This document shows, in pieces, positions 47,015 through 58,292 of a DNA stretch of 64,000 bases (position 1 is its first letter; each line of letters begins with the position of its first letter). The DNA is from Amoeboaphelidium protococcarum. Its lineage: Eukaryota > Aphelidiomycota > Aphelidea. The notes under the pieces are model-generated. The model was given only the letters and a program-made list of their open reading frames with translations. It made no database searches and had not been told where the DNA came from. A program made the position numbers and the translations under genes. The stretch is from positions 372,001 to 436,000 of the forward strand of contig JALECJ010000254.1 of NCBI GenBank assembly GCA_023515745.1. The letters are read 5' to 3'.

Positions 47015-47989
47015 ATGTATTTTCAAAATATCATTTTGGTTTGTAGTAGCTGGTACATGATACATGCTATGCATGGTCCATTGGCGCGCTCAAGCTATGA
47101 TTCGACCGACCCGACTGTCTAATCCACTCAGGTCATGCCCCCATTTAAAGATGCTGGCGAGATGAATCAACCTATCAAAGAATATCTTGATGTCGCATTG
47201 GAAACTCACTAAGCGTAAGCATAAGGAATAACGCCATTCTATCCTACTCTGGTCGTCGGCACCTTTGAGACTGCTTGCAAGTAGGGAAATGTCCGATTTG
47301 TACTCCATGCACTTACAAAGTACTTCGTTGTAGATGAGGCAGATGAAACGCGCTGCGTAACTTACGCGTATAAACATAAGCATCTTGCTTTGATAAAAGC
47401 TCTATACGGTCACTATTCAAAAAGTGCCTTCTATACAAAAAGAGATTTTATTGTTAACGTGATTATGAAGCTTTTGATGGAATCCGATGTTGGCGACGAC
47501 TTCTAAAATGAAGTGAAGGCTGTGTTGAATTTGACTCAAGAAAAATTTGACAAAATTGCTTAGGGAATCATCTACAGACAGCGTCTTGATGTGGAAGAAG
47601 GTGGTGATAGATTCCTCCACTATTCCCGTGAGCACATGAAAGACAAGGCCGGACATGAGTATAAAGCTGTCTATGATATGGTGATGAATTGCAGGGTTGA
47701 TGATTATGTTGCCAATTACGGACGCATGGAATAGCAATTTCGATTCACGGCGTACTTTGCGAATTTTAAAATCATGGAAATGTGTGAGTCCTCTGAAGTT
47801 GCCAAGTTGCTGGATTTCTTGTTGCCTCAGAATCAAGATTGGGGATTGCTATTTGGCAACTTTTATAGAATGAAGCGTTATGCGCTATGGAAGTATATGT
47901 TGACAAGACCAAATACTCCATCAGAGACTTTAGCCGCAGTCCAAGAAATGGGTAAAAGTAGAAAGAAATATCATGATTAGTATTTTTGA
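47015..47989 (+). CDS. secreted or membrane-anchored helical protein of unknown function 3
   Basis: One exon, 324 residues. A hydrophobic start (YFQNIILVCSSWYMIHAM) looks like a signal peptide. The remainder is mostly helical, with segments resembling degenerate ankyrin-type repeats: VVGTFETACKQGNVRFVLHAL followed by YAYKHKHLALIKALYGHYSK. I do not assign it to the ankyrin family, because the consensus TPLH/GA positions are missing. The C-terminal part (LLDFLLPQNQDWGLLFGNFYRMKRYALWKYML) is helical too and ends basic (GKSRKKYHDQYF). TAA/TAG glutamines are scattered along its length. It is the third signal-peptide protein in 5 kb. Confidence 0.65.
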
Positions 47990-48701
47990 TATGAGTATAG
48001 CCCAAATAGAATAAAAGGTTGAAATAAATAATAAAATGAAATGAAATAGACTTCACTCTCATTAAAGTTGATCACAGTAAAGTGTATTTTTACTCATGAG
48101 CCCCTTTAGAAGAGCAGCAGATAATTCCTCACTACCCTTTTCATATGTAATTAATCGTCGTCGTCGTATCCCTCTCGGTGTTTTAAGTTCTGGCACAAGT
48201 TCGAATGACAGTTTAGCTCGGTCTAAGTCATTGTAAACTCGGTGCAGGCTCTCATCTGCAGATTGATTTTGATATCCTTTTTAACACGATCTTTACCAGT
48301 TGCAATCAATGCAAGGAAACGCATGTCGCGATACTACCTAGTTCTTGGACAACTTCAAGTCTGTATAGTCCTTTCCGAAATGATCCCATTTTCATACTCT
48401 ACAGCATGTACTGTGCGCGCAACAAACGTCAGCGATAATGTAAAGTATGCGTCCGGTCTCATATTCGGCACTAGTACTTTCAGCATTCAGAGATCCGAGA
48501 TTTGACGTATTTACACGCAATTTCAACATCTTTTCCCCTTTGATCTGTTCAGAACGAGACGATATTCACTCTTTCGCACTGTCCTTATCAATTTCTTTTT
48601 ACTTATCTCCCCTTGTTATCGCACTCTGTCTCTATAAGCATAGTCTATAGCCAATTAATCGGCACCGAATACAGACTAACAATAAAGTAGTCCCTAAAAA
48701 G
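47990..48701. other. intergenic region with a possible small minus-strand gene
   Basis: 712 bp before the trehalose phosphorylase start. On the minus strand, ATG at about 48327 begins a frame of 77 codons (MRFLALIATGKDRVKKDIKI...) to TGA; splicing a 41-nt GTAAAG...CTGCAG piece instead leads into another plausible frame (HRVYNDLDRAKLSFELVPEL, then GIRRRRLITYEKGSEE). The choice cannot be made by eye. Confidence 0.3.
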
Positions 48702-50819
48702 ATGCAAGGTTTCCATTTCGCTGGTGTATCTGCTGGGAAGAAGCATACACTGGCTATATCTTTCAATGACGGCGCTTTCACTGTTCATTAGCTATTTGTC
48801 TCCTTTGATGAGTTTACTCTGCTGCGTTCGCTCTCTGATGCCTTCAAACAGTACTAGTCCTCTCTGAATAGTAACGAGAATCTGGTCGCCGTCGGCCTGG
48901 ATGACGGGAACATCACCAGACTGCTGGAAGGCATGGATGGGTGTGAACATCACCTGGATGATATATGTAGTCAGTTATGGTTTGAGTTGGACCTGATCCC
49001 ATTCGTGTTTGATGCACACGACTACACCGACTCTAAACGTGATTTGATCATGGAGCAGGCAGAGTCAATGGCGCGAAAGTGTTCGGAAGCTTTCGGACCT
49101 CTTGGTATGCCCAAATTGAGATTTAATGCTTTGTCTCAGGTGTTGGTGGATTATAATAATCACATACGGCTATGCTATTTGAAAGACTATGAGAATTGGC
49201 TGAAGAATGCAGTTGTTTAGGGGAGTGATCTGTCTGTCGGTGGTAATGATTTGGAAAGTAATGGACAGTTGGTGTGGGATGCATTGCTTAGTTTAAGTTA
49301 ATAATTTAGAGATCGCAAATTGAAAATGTCCTTCTTTAATGCCACTGCTCAGGGTGGTGGTGTTGCTCTTATGAGGCATGCTCTGATTCGCTTATTTCGT
49401 CTGTTAGATATTGACATCAAGTGGTATGTTCCAAAGCCAGATGCGACTGTGTTCAGGATTACCAAGAATAATCATAATCTTTTACAGGGTGCATACGATG
49501 ATAAGAAGATTGTCGATGGTATGCAGAACAGTGATGGAACTTAAGATCTTGATGGTAAATGTTACGAGTTTGGTGCCAAAGAGTAGGATATTTACGAGGA
49601 CTGGGTAGCGATGAATTGTAATAGATTCTGGTTGAATGTGTTTAAGGAGAGTGATATTATTGTTCTGGATGATCCTTAGACTGTCGGCTTCGTTAAGCAT
49701 ATAAAGTAGGTGAACACTGATGCCAAGATCATCTATAGAAGTCATATTGAGATACGAACTGATCTGATTGACCGGAGTGGTTCTCGTCAGGCTGCTCTGT
49801 GGGAATATATGCGCCAGTATATAGATTAGTGTGATTTGTTCATATCTCATCCGGTGCAGAGTTTTGTACCTAGATCTCTAATTGGTAAATTACCCGTAAA
49901 GTATATGGCTGCGTCGACGGATCCTCTGGATGGGCTGAATAAGAAATTAAGTCTTAATTAGAGCCGCAGATATTTGGAGATTTTTAATCACATCTCCATT
50001 AATCAGTGCGGGAATGAGCTTGAATTCTTAAATAATGGAAGACCTTATATCATCTAGATTGCCCGATTTGACCCATCTAAAGGCATTCATGATCTAATTG
50101 ATTCTTATTGTATTTTTCGAGAAAGATTGTCCAATGATAATCCATCTATAGATCTAGTTAAAGTTCCTCAACTGGTTATCGCTGGACACGGTAGTATTGA
50201 TGATCCAGATGCAAAGATTATATTCGATCAGGCCGTGGATCATATTAATAATTCGTAGCGAAATGCAAAGTATTAGAAGGACATTCTATTGGCTAGGATT
50301 TATCCTGAAGATCGTATTTTGAATGCTCTGCTGACGAATAATATATCGGACGGTGGTGGATGTGCAGTTTGCCTTCAGTTATCTCATCATGAGGGATTTG
50401 AGGTGAAAGTTACCGAGGCTATGCGGCATGGAGTTCCCGTCATTATTTATGGAAGCGGTGGACTTGGTCTTCAATTACCTGCTGACTATCCATACATTGC
50501 AACGACTGGTGACATCTAGCAGGTGGCGGATTTTATGCATCAACTAGTATTTACTGATTGCCGTCAAAAAGTGTCATAACAATGCCAGCAATACAGTCAG
50601 CGGCCAGAATTTTGGACTCCTTTCCAAGCTGTCAACTGGCTTTGGCTCGCCTTATCTGTCACTGGTAATATATCTCAAAGTGGTATGGACAATGTTAACT
50701 CACTTCACGGCAATGGTAGATCGTCAAGAGATTCTGACAAGGAGCTAAACTGCGAAGACTAGCCTTTCCATTATGTTAAATAAGAATGGATAGATCATAT
50801 GAAAAGCATTAAACGATGA
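48702..50819 (+). CDS. trehalose phosphorylase / clock-controlled ccg-9-type GT4 glycosyltransferase
   Basis: One exon, 705 residues, close to fungal trehalose phosphorylases. Key stretches: FFNATAQGGGVALMRHALIRLFRLLDIDIKWYVPKPD (nucleotide-sugar/phosphate loop), DIIVLDDPQTVGFV, IIYRSHIEIRTDL, YIIQIARFDPSKGIHDLID, and the GT4 E-x7-E signature EGFEVKVTE near residue 565 followed by AMRHGVPVIIYGSGG. The enzyme reversibly phosphorolyses trehalose to glucose 1-phosphate and glucose; Neurospora ccg-9 was described as trehalose synthase. Together with the debranching enzyme at 1-6 kb it points to trehalose/glycogen reserves. The N-terminal 230 residues are the less conserved fungal extension. The gene converges on the coiled-coil gene with only 37 bp between stops. 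Confidence 0.92.
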
Positions 50820-50856
50820 AATGCATTTAATATATATTACTATATGACCTCTTTGT

Positions 50857-53124
50857 TCACATCAGATTGCAGTTTCCAGTCTCTGGAGTATCAGGTTGAA
50901 CATCAGTAGTCGCTGAATTAAGAGCAGGCATAGAGACTGACTACGACATATTAAAAGGAGACTATGAAAGAGCATTCGATCTCGGTCTCTATATATCAGT
51001 CCTCTTCCGAATGAGTGGCGACGGAGATTGATCATGATAATGAGCCGACCGGGTATTTATTGTTGGATCAGATAAATCTCGTCGCAAATTAGATCTCATA
51101 CGGGGAGGTGGCACAGAGCTCGATGGACCATCTGTAATGCTGCCACTACCACTGTTATTAAGCATTGATGAAGAATTACCACCCATTACTCCACGCCAAC
51201 TAAAACGAGACACGCTTCTGTCATTACTTTCACCGCGACTATGATTATTATTCGCTTATGGTGTTCTGGAAGGAGATCGAACATACTTGTTCAGAAATGC
51301 TTTGGACAATTCCAAAATGGCTGGACTCACACGGCCGTCATTGTCAGCACGACTGGATCTTTATCTCTGCTACTTACCACCGTTTCCTTCCACAGAGTCA
51401 TCATCCAGACGGGACATGAATTCGTACGCATCCTTTGTACTCCACAATTGCAATTTTTAGGCAAATTCATCGCGAAGCATATTAATCTCTTTCCTAAGAG
51501 CGATATTATCTTTGAGAAGGGAAGCAACTTGAGCAGTTAATGTGCGCACGATTCTGTATGATTATTTGTCTATAGCCATTGGAGGACTGGATAGTACAGG
51601 AGACTGTGAGGCCGACATTTGACCAAAAGAAGCTGCATTCTTAACAAGAGGAGGACTGACCAGTTATGGTTATTACTGTTATTAGTTGGGCGATGTTGGC
51701 AATGACTAGAGAGGAGGGGATGTACCGCCCTACTACAGCGACTACCGTTACTTCTGTGAAAGTATCAGAATAGACTTCCACAAACCATCATCTCCAGCAG
51801 ATTCGTTGCGAGCGAACGATGTAGGAGATATGGCCGCACCACAAATCTCAGACTCCAAACCATCTAATATCCGTAAAGAGAGCCCAGTGAGGTAGGTGAG
51901 ATCAAATGTCTTCCTCAGACGTCGATTTAGATTTAACGGAGCAGTCTATTTGATTCTTTTATGCATGCTCTATATATTCTTAGTAAGAGATTCAATCAGT
52001 GGCGCAACACTTGGATCAAGTATAGCACCTCTACTTCCTGCATTCAGGTTACTACTAGCAGAGTCTAAAGGAGAAGTAGTAGATTACTATAGCTATGGCT
52101 GATCTAAAGTAGTTTCAGTAGATTATTACACATCAATCTTGAGCACTTCTCTGCTAGATGACTAGAGCTTCTTCTATCCTCGGCCTACATTATTATCCAT
52201 AAAGGGAGATTACAAGTCATCATCATCATCATCATTGACACCATCATTTATCGCCCTAATAGGAGTACTACTATGGAGAGCATCGTTCAAATCAGCTAAA
52301 ATAGATTTATGAGGAGTATCCAGATTATTGTCAATCGAACGACCATGATCACCCTGAGCCATAAATGACTCTTCACGCAGAGAGCTCAGCTCTTACAGAG
52401 AATCATTAAACTTTTACTCCAAGTCAACCTTCTCCGCATTCAATTTATCATTCAGTGTCGACAGCTCTCTTATTACATCAGTCATGGCCTAAACTTGCTA
52501 CTCCATCTCGATAAACTTTTCGTTAGTACCACCACGTGGATTATTAAAATTTTACTATGATAGCGAAACATCAAAACTGCCACTTAACTGATCAGCTTTC
52601 GATGATTGTTAATCCGGATGAAATCTGGAAGATCGCTTCAACTACGCATTTTATACTCTTAATGCAGATAATTCTTGTTCCAATTTGAATATTATCTCAT
52701 CCTTCTCCCCATCCATCTGAGCCTGCCTGTACGCAGAGATACTCTTTGAAGACGGAGATTTGATAGGCGTTGAATGTTATTATCTTTGTAAGGATTAACT
52801 ACCACCACCACCACTCTACTCTAAATCTCCATTCTATACATTCACTGCAGACTCGAGCCGGATAATCTCCTCCTTCTAATCATTAACCTTATTCTCCAAG
52901 TACAATATCCTACTTCTCAGAACTTGATAATCTTTCTGCTGACTCTACAATTAATCCCTCTCCGCCTCCAAATCTGCCAACTTGGACTGCAGTCGTTCCT
53001 AAGCTCTAATCAATGAGGTTCCCAGCTCTGAAGCAATCCTCAAATCCTTCTCCTTCTCTCTATTATCCTTCAAGAGCCTGGGATACAGATTCACAGATAC
53101 ATTACATCCACTCGGACAATCCAT
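50857..53124 (-). CDS. coiled-coil protein with CC1-box-like N-terminus (dynein adaptor-like)
   Basis: One exon, 755 residues. Residues about 12-75 form a coiled coil opening with LLKDNREKEKDLRIASELGTSLIRAQERLQ. The ASELG string after KDL matches the AAxxG 'CC1 box' by which BICD, HAP1/TRAK and Spindly-type adaptors bind dynein light intermediate chain (family knowledge; assignment by pattern). Further coiled coils lie near residues 75-120, 170-300 and 550-600 (LTAQVASLLKDNIALRKEINMLRDEF). Between and after them are long S/Q/P-rich linkers. The last 150 residues are serine- and arginine-rich with RSN, SQSP and RRDLSDP motifs. A motor-adaptor role is inference; other cytoskeletal coiled-coil proteins cannot be excluded. 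Confidence 0.75.
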
Positions 53125-53503
53125 AGTATTGCTGTATTTTGAGAATAAATTGTTATATACAGAATATGGAATCAAGTACACGTAGACTCAATCACAAAGG
53201 GCGACTGAATAAAATACTCTGCGACAATCAACTGCAACAGAAGAAGCAGACGAGAGTGGACCAAAAGAAAAGATAAAGCAAAACGAAAGTTGTGATGAAG
53301 AGAGAGGAGAGAGATGGAACTTGTTCGGCTGGTCTTTCGCGTCTCCTCTTCGCGTCGTTCTTTCCTCTTTTCGGTTGAGATTTCATCGTCTTTGATCATC
53401 TCTCTCTCTCTCTTTTCGTTCTTGATACATTTAATCGGCTTAGTTCTTTTACTATCTAAAGTGTCTTGAATCTTTATTCCTTTATAAAATCATTTGAAGT
53501 AAT
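53125..53503. promoter_or_regulatory. divergent promoter region with pyrimidine tract
   Basis: 379 bp between the starts of the coiled-coil protein (-) and eIF5B (+). It contains purine-rich AGAGAGGAGAGAGATGG at about 53300 and a TCTCTCTCTCTC run at 53400-53413, about 90 bp before the eIF5B ATG, a position common for pyrimidine-rich leaders of translation genes. Confidence 0.45.
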
Positions 53504-56500
53504 ATGGCAGGCGGTAAAAAGGGTAAGAAGAAGTAGTAGGATGATTTCGAGTATGCGGATGAGATTCTGAATGAGGAGGAAACCACTGCAGCCGTGAGTG
53601 TTGACGTTAATGATGCTCCAAAGACTGCGAATGCGGATAAAGATGCCACCAATAGTAATAATAATAATAGTAACAATGTGGATGGCGATGATACTCTAGA
53701 TTCTCCCCCCGTGGTTGAGATCAAGATCAAGAGTAAGAAGGAGAAGGAGCGTGAGAGGAAAGAGAGATAAAAATAGTAACAAAAATTGAAGTAGTAGTAG
53801 TAATAGAGTAATAAGCCCAATAATAAAGGACGCGAAGATAGTGTTGATGACAGCAATGTTGATGAAAGTCGCCCAGAGTCACCTGTAGTAGCATAAGCAG
53901 CTGAGAACGATCAAGATCAGGCGGCGTAATCTTCAAAATCTGGTGGCAAGAAGAAGAAGGGTGGACCATCTGTGGCTGCATTAAAAGAACTGCTCGCGGC
54001 CAAGAAGGCTGAAGAGGAACGTCTTCGTCTGGAGTAGGAACGTGAAGAGTAGCTTTAACGCGAAAAACTCGCCGAGCTGGAGCGTCTAGAGCGTGAGTAA
54101 GAGGAGAAGGCTCGTCTGCGTAAAGAGAAGAAGAAGGAGAAGGAGCGATTGAAGAAGGAGCAGCTGCGTAAAGAGGGTAAGCTTCTGAGTGATGCGGCAT
54201 TGAAGAAGTAGAAGAGAGATCAAGAGAAGTTGGGCTAGATGTTGGAAGCTGGCTAAATTGTAGTCGCCGCCATCAAGTAGGATGGTGATGATGCTGCCGA
54301 TGAAGATGGCGACGGCGCGTCTACTCAGCAGTAAAAGAAGAAGGTGGTATATGATAACAAGAAGAAAGGCAAGTAAAATAAGAATGCGTAATAGGAAGAT
54401 TAGTTGAAGGCGAACGTTGACAATTTGGAAGTACAAGAAGATTAAGTGGATGCAGGTGAAGGTAAAGAGTAGGAATCCCCAGAAGTTGCCGAGGATTGGG
54501 AAGAGATTGCCGATAGTTGGGAGGAATTGGATGAAGAGGAAGATAAAGATGATTAGGCTGAAAATGGTGATAAATGGGATGAAGAAGATGGTGAATCTAG
54601 TGGCGATGAAGAAGAATCGGCCAAGAGTCCAGTTGAAGCCATCAGTTAGAAAATGAAAAACTTGGACATTTAAGCGAAGGGTGGATAATCTTCACTAAAT
54701 GGATCATAACTCTCATCACCAGTGGCTGACGCTGATTCAGATTCTAAAAAGTCAAAGAAACCTGCTTAGTAAGGAGATTTAAGAAGTCCCATCTGTGTTA
54801 TCCTTGGCCATGTGGACACTGGTAAGACAAAGTTGTTGGATAAGATTCGTCAGACTAACGTTCAAGAAGGCGAAGCTGGTGGTATCACTCAGCAGATTGG
54901 AGCTACGTACTTTCCCGCTGATGCTCTGGCTGACAAGACTAAAGTTGTCAGAGAATCAAAGATTTATGGTGACATTAATCCAAAGTCTGGATTCAGTCAG
55001 AATTTTGAGTTTAAGATTCCAGCTCTGTTACTCATAGATACTCCTGGTCACGAATCTTTTACTAATTTGAGAAGTAGAGGTTCTAGCTTATGTAATATTG
55101 CAATTCTGGTTGTGGATATTATGCACGGATTAGAGCCGCAGACTATCGAGTCTATCAACTTGCTGAAGTAGCGAAAGACCCCCTTCATTGTGGCATTGAA
55201 CAAAATTGATAGAATATATGGTTGGAAGGAGGTGGCAAATAATTCCTTTTTGGACTCATTCCAGGCTCAGTCCAAGAGTGTCAAGAAGGAGTTTGATGAC
55301 AGATTGCAGTAGACCAAGGTTGCTTTTGCAGAGCAGGGATTGAATGCCGAGGTCTTTTACAAGAATCCAGACGTGCGCAAGTTTGTATCTCTGGTACCTA
55401 CATCTGCAATCACGGGAGAAGGTATTCCTGATTTGATATCTTTGCTGGTGCAGTTGACTTAGAATAGATTGACAGAGAGGCTGATGTACTTGAGTAGTCT
55501 TGAAGCGACCGTGTTGGAAGTCAAGGTTATTGAAGGATTGGGTACTACTATCGACGTGATTTTATCTAATGGTATAATTAGAGAAGGTGATCGCATTGTA
55601 ATTTGTGGCCTGAATGGTGCGATTGCAACGAACATTAGAGCTCTACTCACTCCTCAGCCAATGAGAGAGTTAAGAGTGAAGTCTGCGTACGTTCATCACA
55701 AGGAGATCAAGGCGGCGATGGGAGTTAAAATTTCTGCGCCAGACTTGGACAAGGCCATCGCTGGTAGTCGATTGTTGGTTGTGCGTGATGGAGATGATGA
55801 GGAGCAGATGAAGCTGGACGTCATGTCTGATCTGACTAATCTCTTTGAATCCGTGGACAAGAGTGGTCGAGGTGTGTGCGTACAGGCTTCCACGCTTGGT
55901 TCTCTCGAAGCGTTGCTCTCCTTTCTCAAAGATAGCAAGATTCCAGTGTCCATTATCAACATTGGCCCTATCCATAAAAAGGATGTGATGAAATGTTCAG
56001 TGATGTTGGAACATGCGAAAGAGTACGCCGTCATTCTGGCATTCGATGTCAAGATTGATAGAGACGCGTAAGAGCTAGCTGAAGAGATGGGCATCAAAGT
56101 GTTCAAGGCTGATATTATTTATCATTTATTTGATCAGTTTACTGCGTACAATAAAAAGCTGATTGAAGACCGAAAGAAGGAGATGGCGGCGGAGGCTATC
56201 TGGCCTTGTCATTTAAAAATTGTACCTGGATGCGTATTCAATAAGAGGGATCCAATCATTCTGGGTGTGGACATTGTGGAAGGATAGCTGCGATTAGGCA
56301 CCCCTATATGTGTTCCCTCGAAAGAGTGTGTAGTCCTCGGCAAAGTGGCCGGTATTGAGAAGGAGCACAAGGCTGTTGAATAGGCTTCTAAAGGAAGTCA
56401 GGTGGCTGTCAGGATAGAAACTGATCAGGTGAGGATATTTGGCAGACATTTTGAGGAGAATGACGAACTCGTCAGTCGTATAACTAGAAAGTCTATTGAT

Positions 56501-56587
56501 ATCTTGAAAGAGGCATTCAGAAGTGAAGTCAGTAAAGATGAGTGGCTCTTGATTAAGAAATTGAAGCCAATCCTCAAGATTGATTGA
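53504..56587 (+). CDS. FUN12: translation initiation factor eIF5B
   Basis: One exon, 1027 residues, like yeast Fun12 (1002). The first 430 residues are the usual Lys/Glu/Gln-rich low-complexity region with poly-basic blocks ([32 protein letters not shown]). The GTPase domain has GHVDTGKT (about residue 435), [21 protein letters not shown] and NKID. The beta-barrel and C-terminal domains follow ([38 protein letters not shown] sequence, ending [11 protein letters not shown]). eIF5B promotes ribosomal subunit joining. The N-terminus is packed with TAA/TAG codons, so standard-code searches would report only the GTPase domain and beyond. A (TTGA)n run begins in the stop codon region. Confidence 0.97.
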
Positions 56588-56603
56588 TTGATTGATTGAT
56601 TGA
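56579..56603. repeat. (TTGA)n microsatellite at the eIF5B stop
   Basis: Six consecutive TTGA/GATT units overlap and follow the stop codon. Because the unit supplies TGA in the reading frame, slippage here would still leave a stop nearby. Confidence 0.75.
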
Positions 56604-56731
56604 ATAGTTGGTCTTTGAGTCACCATCGTATAAGTAGCATAAAGTGACTCGATAATATTTTGAAATAGATTACAGTTACAACTTTTAAATGAAGAAGCTT
56701 TCTATTCATAATTAAAATAGTACGTAGAATG

Positions 56732-57895
56732 TCAGTTCAATTTACCAATTTCATTCTTCTTCTGCAGTGCCTTCTCAGCTCTAAACAAGAAGGCATCAAT
56801 GAACTGTGCAATGGTGAATATACCACCCAATATGGCACAAACCTCAGTAAGGAAGGCAGAGAATTACTTTTTATTCTACGAGTACACCACAAGCATCGGA
56901 GAGATGTCATACTAAAAGAATAGGCCAGGCATGAATCTAAGCTGTCCATTCTGCATTGCGCGTTCGTGCTAAGTCACAGAATACTGATTAGTTGTAATTA
57001 CACTACTATTCAGATACTTGACCTGTGTAGGAACAACTTTAATAAAATACTGAAAGAATATCGAGCCTTACAAGTCTGACAACCGCTAATAATTGTCCAA
57101 AGGCTAAACGACACCATCCACCTAATCACCGAATCGAAGACTATTAATCTGATGTTCAAAGCGCATCTTATCCAAATGTTAAATGACAGACTGGAGATCA
57201 TGTACGTGCTGCCCACCCTGTGGATGTTCAAATGAATTTCCCGGTGCAATATGAAAGTTTCCACTCACCTTCTACACCATAAGATTACCATGAATTCGAC
57301 AACCTTCACCAGAGTTGAAATCTATTGGTTCTGCGCGCTTCTCCCTCACACACTGTACAAAGTCAGCCAACTTCTCTGTAGACCATCCAGATAATAAATA
57401 AGACTAAATGACATCGTCACATGTATTACAACATCCATTTTCATTAACTTTGCGCGGTGCTCCATAACAATCGCCACAATAATTGGGATCCAGCACTTCC
57501 ATCGATGCAGACTCCGCCTTTAGTGTCTCTTTAAGACTGTACAAATCTTTACCATTCCTGTCCAGTCGCGTCTTCATTAAAGTATGATGAACATTATTCT
57601 GCTACTCTCCAGAAGCATCCATAACATCCACATTCAGGAGATTACACGCCATATACGGGAATGTGATGTCTAAATAGATGGGTAATCGCTCCCTCCGGCT
57701 ATGATCAACAGTCAGTTCAGATTCGGTGTGCACCTGTAAATAATCTATAAAGCTAAATATAACCAGCAATGTAGACAAAACAATAGCTGATATAGAGATG
57801 ATGGCTCCACTTGAAGTCTTGATCTTGAAGTCATCCTTGGTCTTTGCATAAGCATCAAAAGTTTTCAACTTGGACGTCCACTCTGTGCCCTCCAT
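56732..57895 (-). CDS. ERV46: ERV46/ERGIC3-type COPII vesicle cargo receptor
   Basis: One exon, 387 residues (human ERGIC3 has 383). The N-terminus LKTFDAYAKTKDDFKIKTSSGA precedes a first membrane span (IISISAIVLSTLLVIFSFIDYL). The lumenal domain starts ELTVDHSRRERLPIYLDITFPYMAC and has the paired CxxC region YCGDCYGA, NGCCNTCDDV, then GCRIHGNLMVQKVSGNFHIAPGNSF and HVHDL. The second span (AFLTEVCAILGGIFTIAQFIDAFLF) is near the C-terminus, which ends KKNEIGKLN. It cycles between ER and Golgi with Erv41 and retrieves or exports cargo. The C-terminus lacks an obvious KKxx signal at the very end. Confidence 0.94.
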
Positions 57896-58292
57896 CGTTT
57901 ATAATTAGTTGATCAACTTGTCGAATATATAAGCCAAATTAAAGTTCAACTAGATTCAATAAGAATTATAATCTCAGCGTCCTAATACACAATAACGCTC
58001 TACAATTAAATCCGCAAACTGCACTCTAAAATGCTCTATCATACACGGGCGGAAAAGAATAAGAATGCATGAATTTAAAAACGAAAGAGAAAAACAAGAG
58101 AGCGAGATGGATGGATGGATGGGGAAAGAACGACATACATACAGAGAGAGAGAGTGAGAGAGAGACAAGGATAGACAGACACGCGCTGAACATGCCAATG
58201 AACGCAGTGCTTCCGAAAGGTCAATTGCCAAAGATTAATTGTTTCAAAGTCAAAGAACAATCGGTGTGGATAGAATGTAACATGATGTGTAT
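57896..58292. other. intergenic region with GA-rich tract
   Basis: 397 bp between the transporter stop and the ERV46 start. A purine tract (AGAGAGAGAGTGAGAGAGAGA) lies at about 58142-58164, some 250 bp upstream of ERV46; GA tracts often sit in fungal promoters. Frames here on both strands are low-complexity shadows. Confidence 0.4.
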
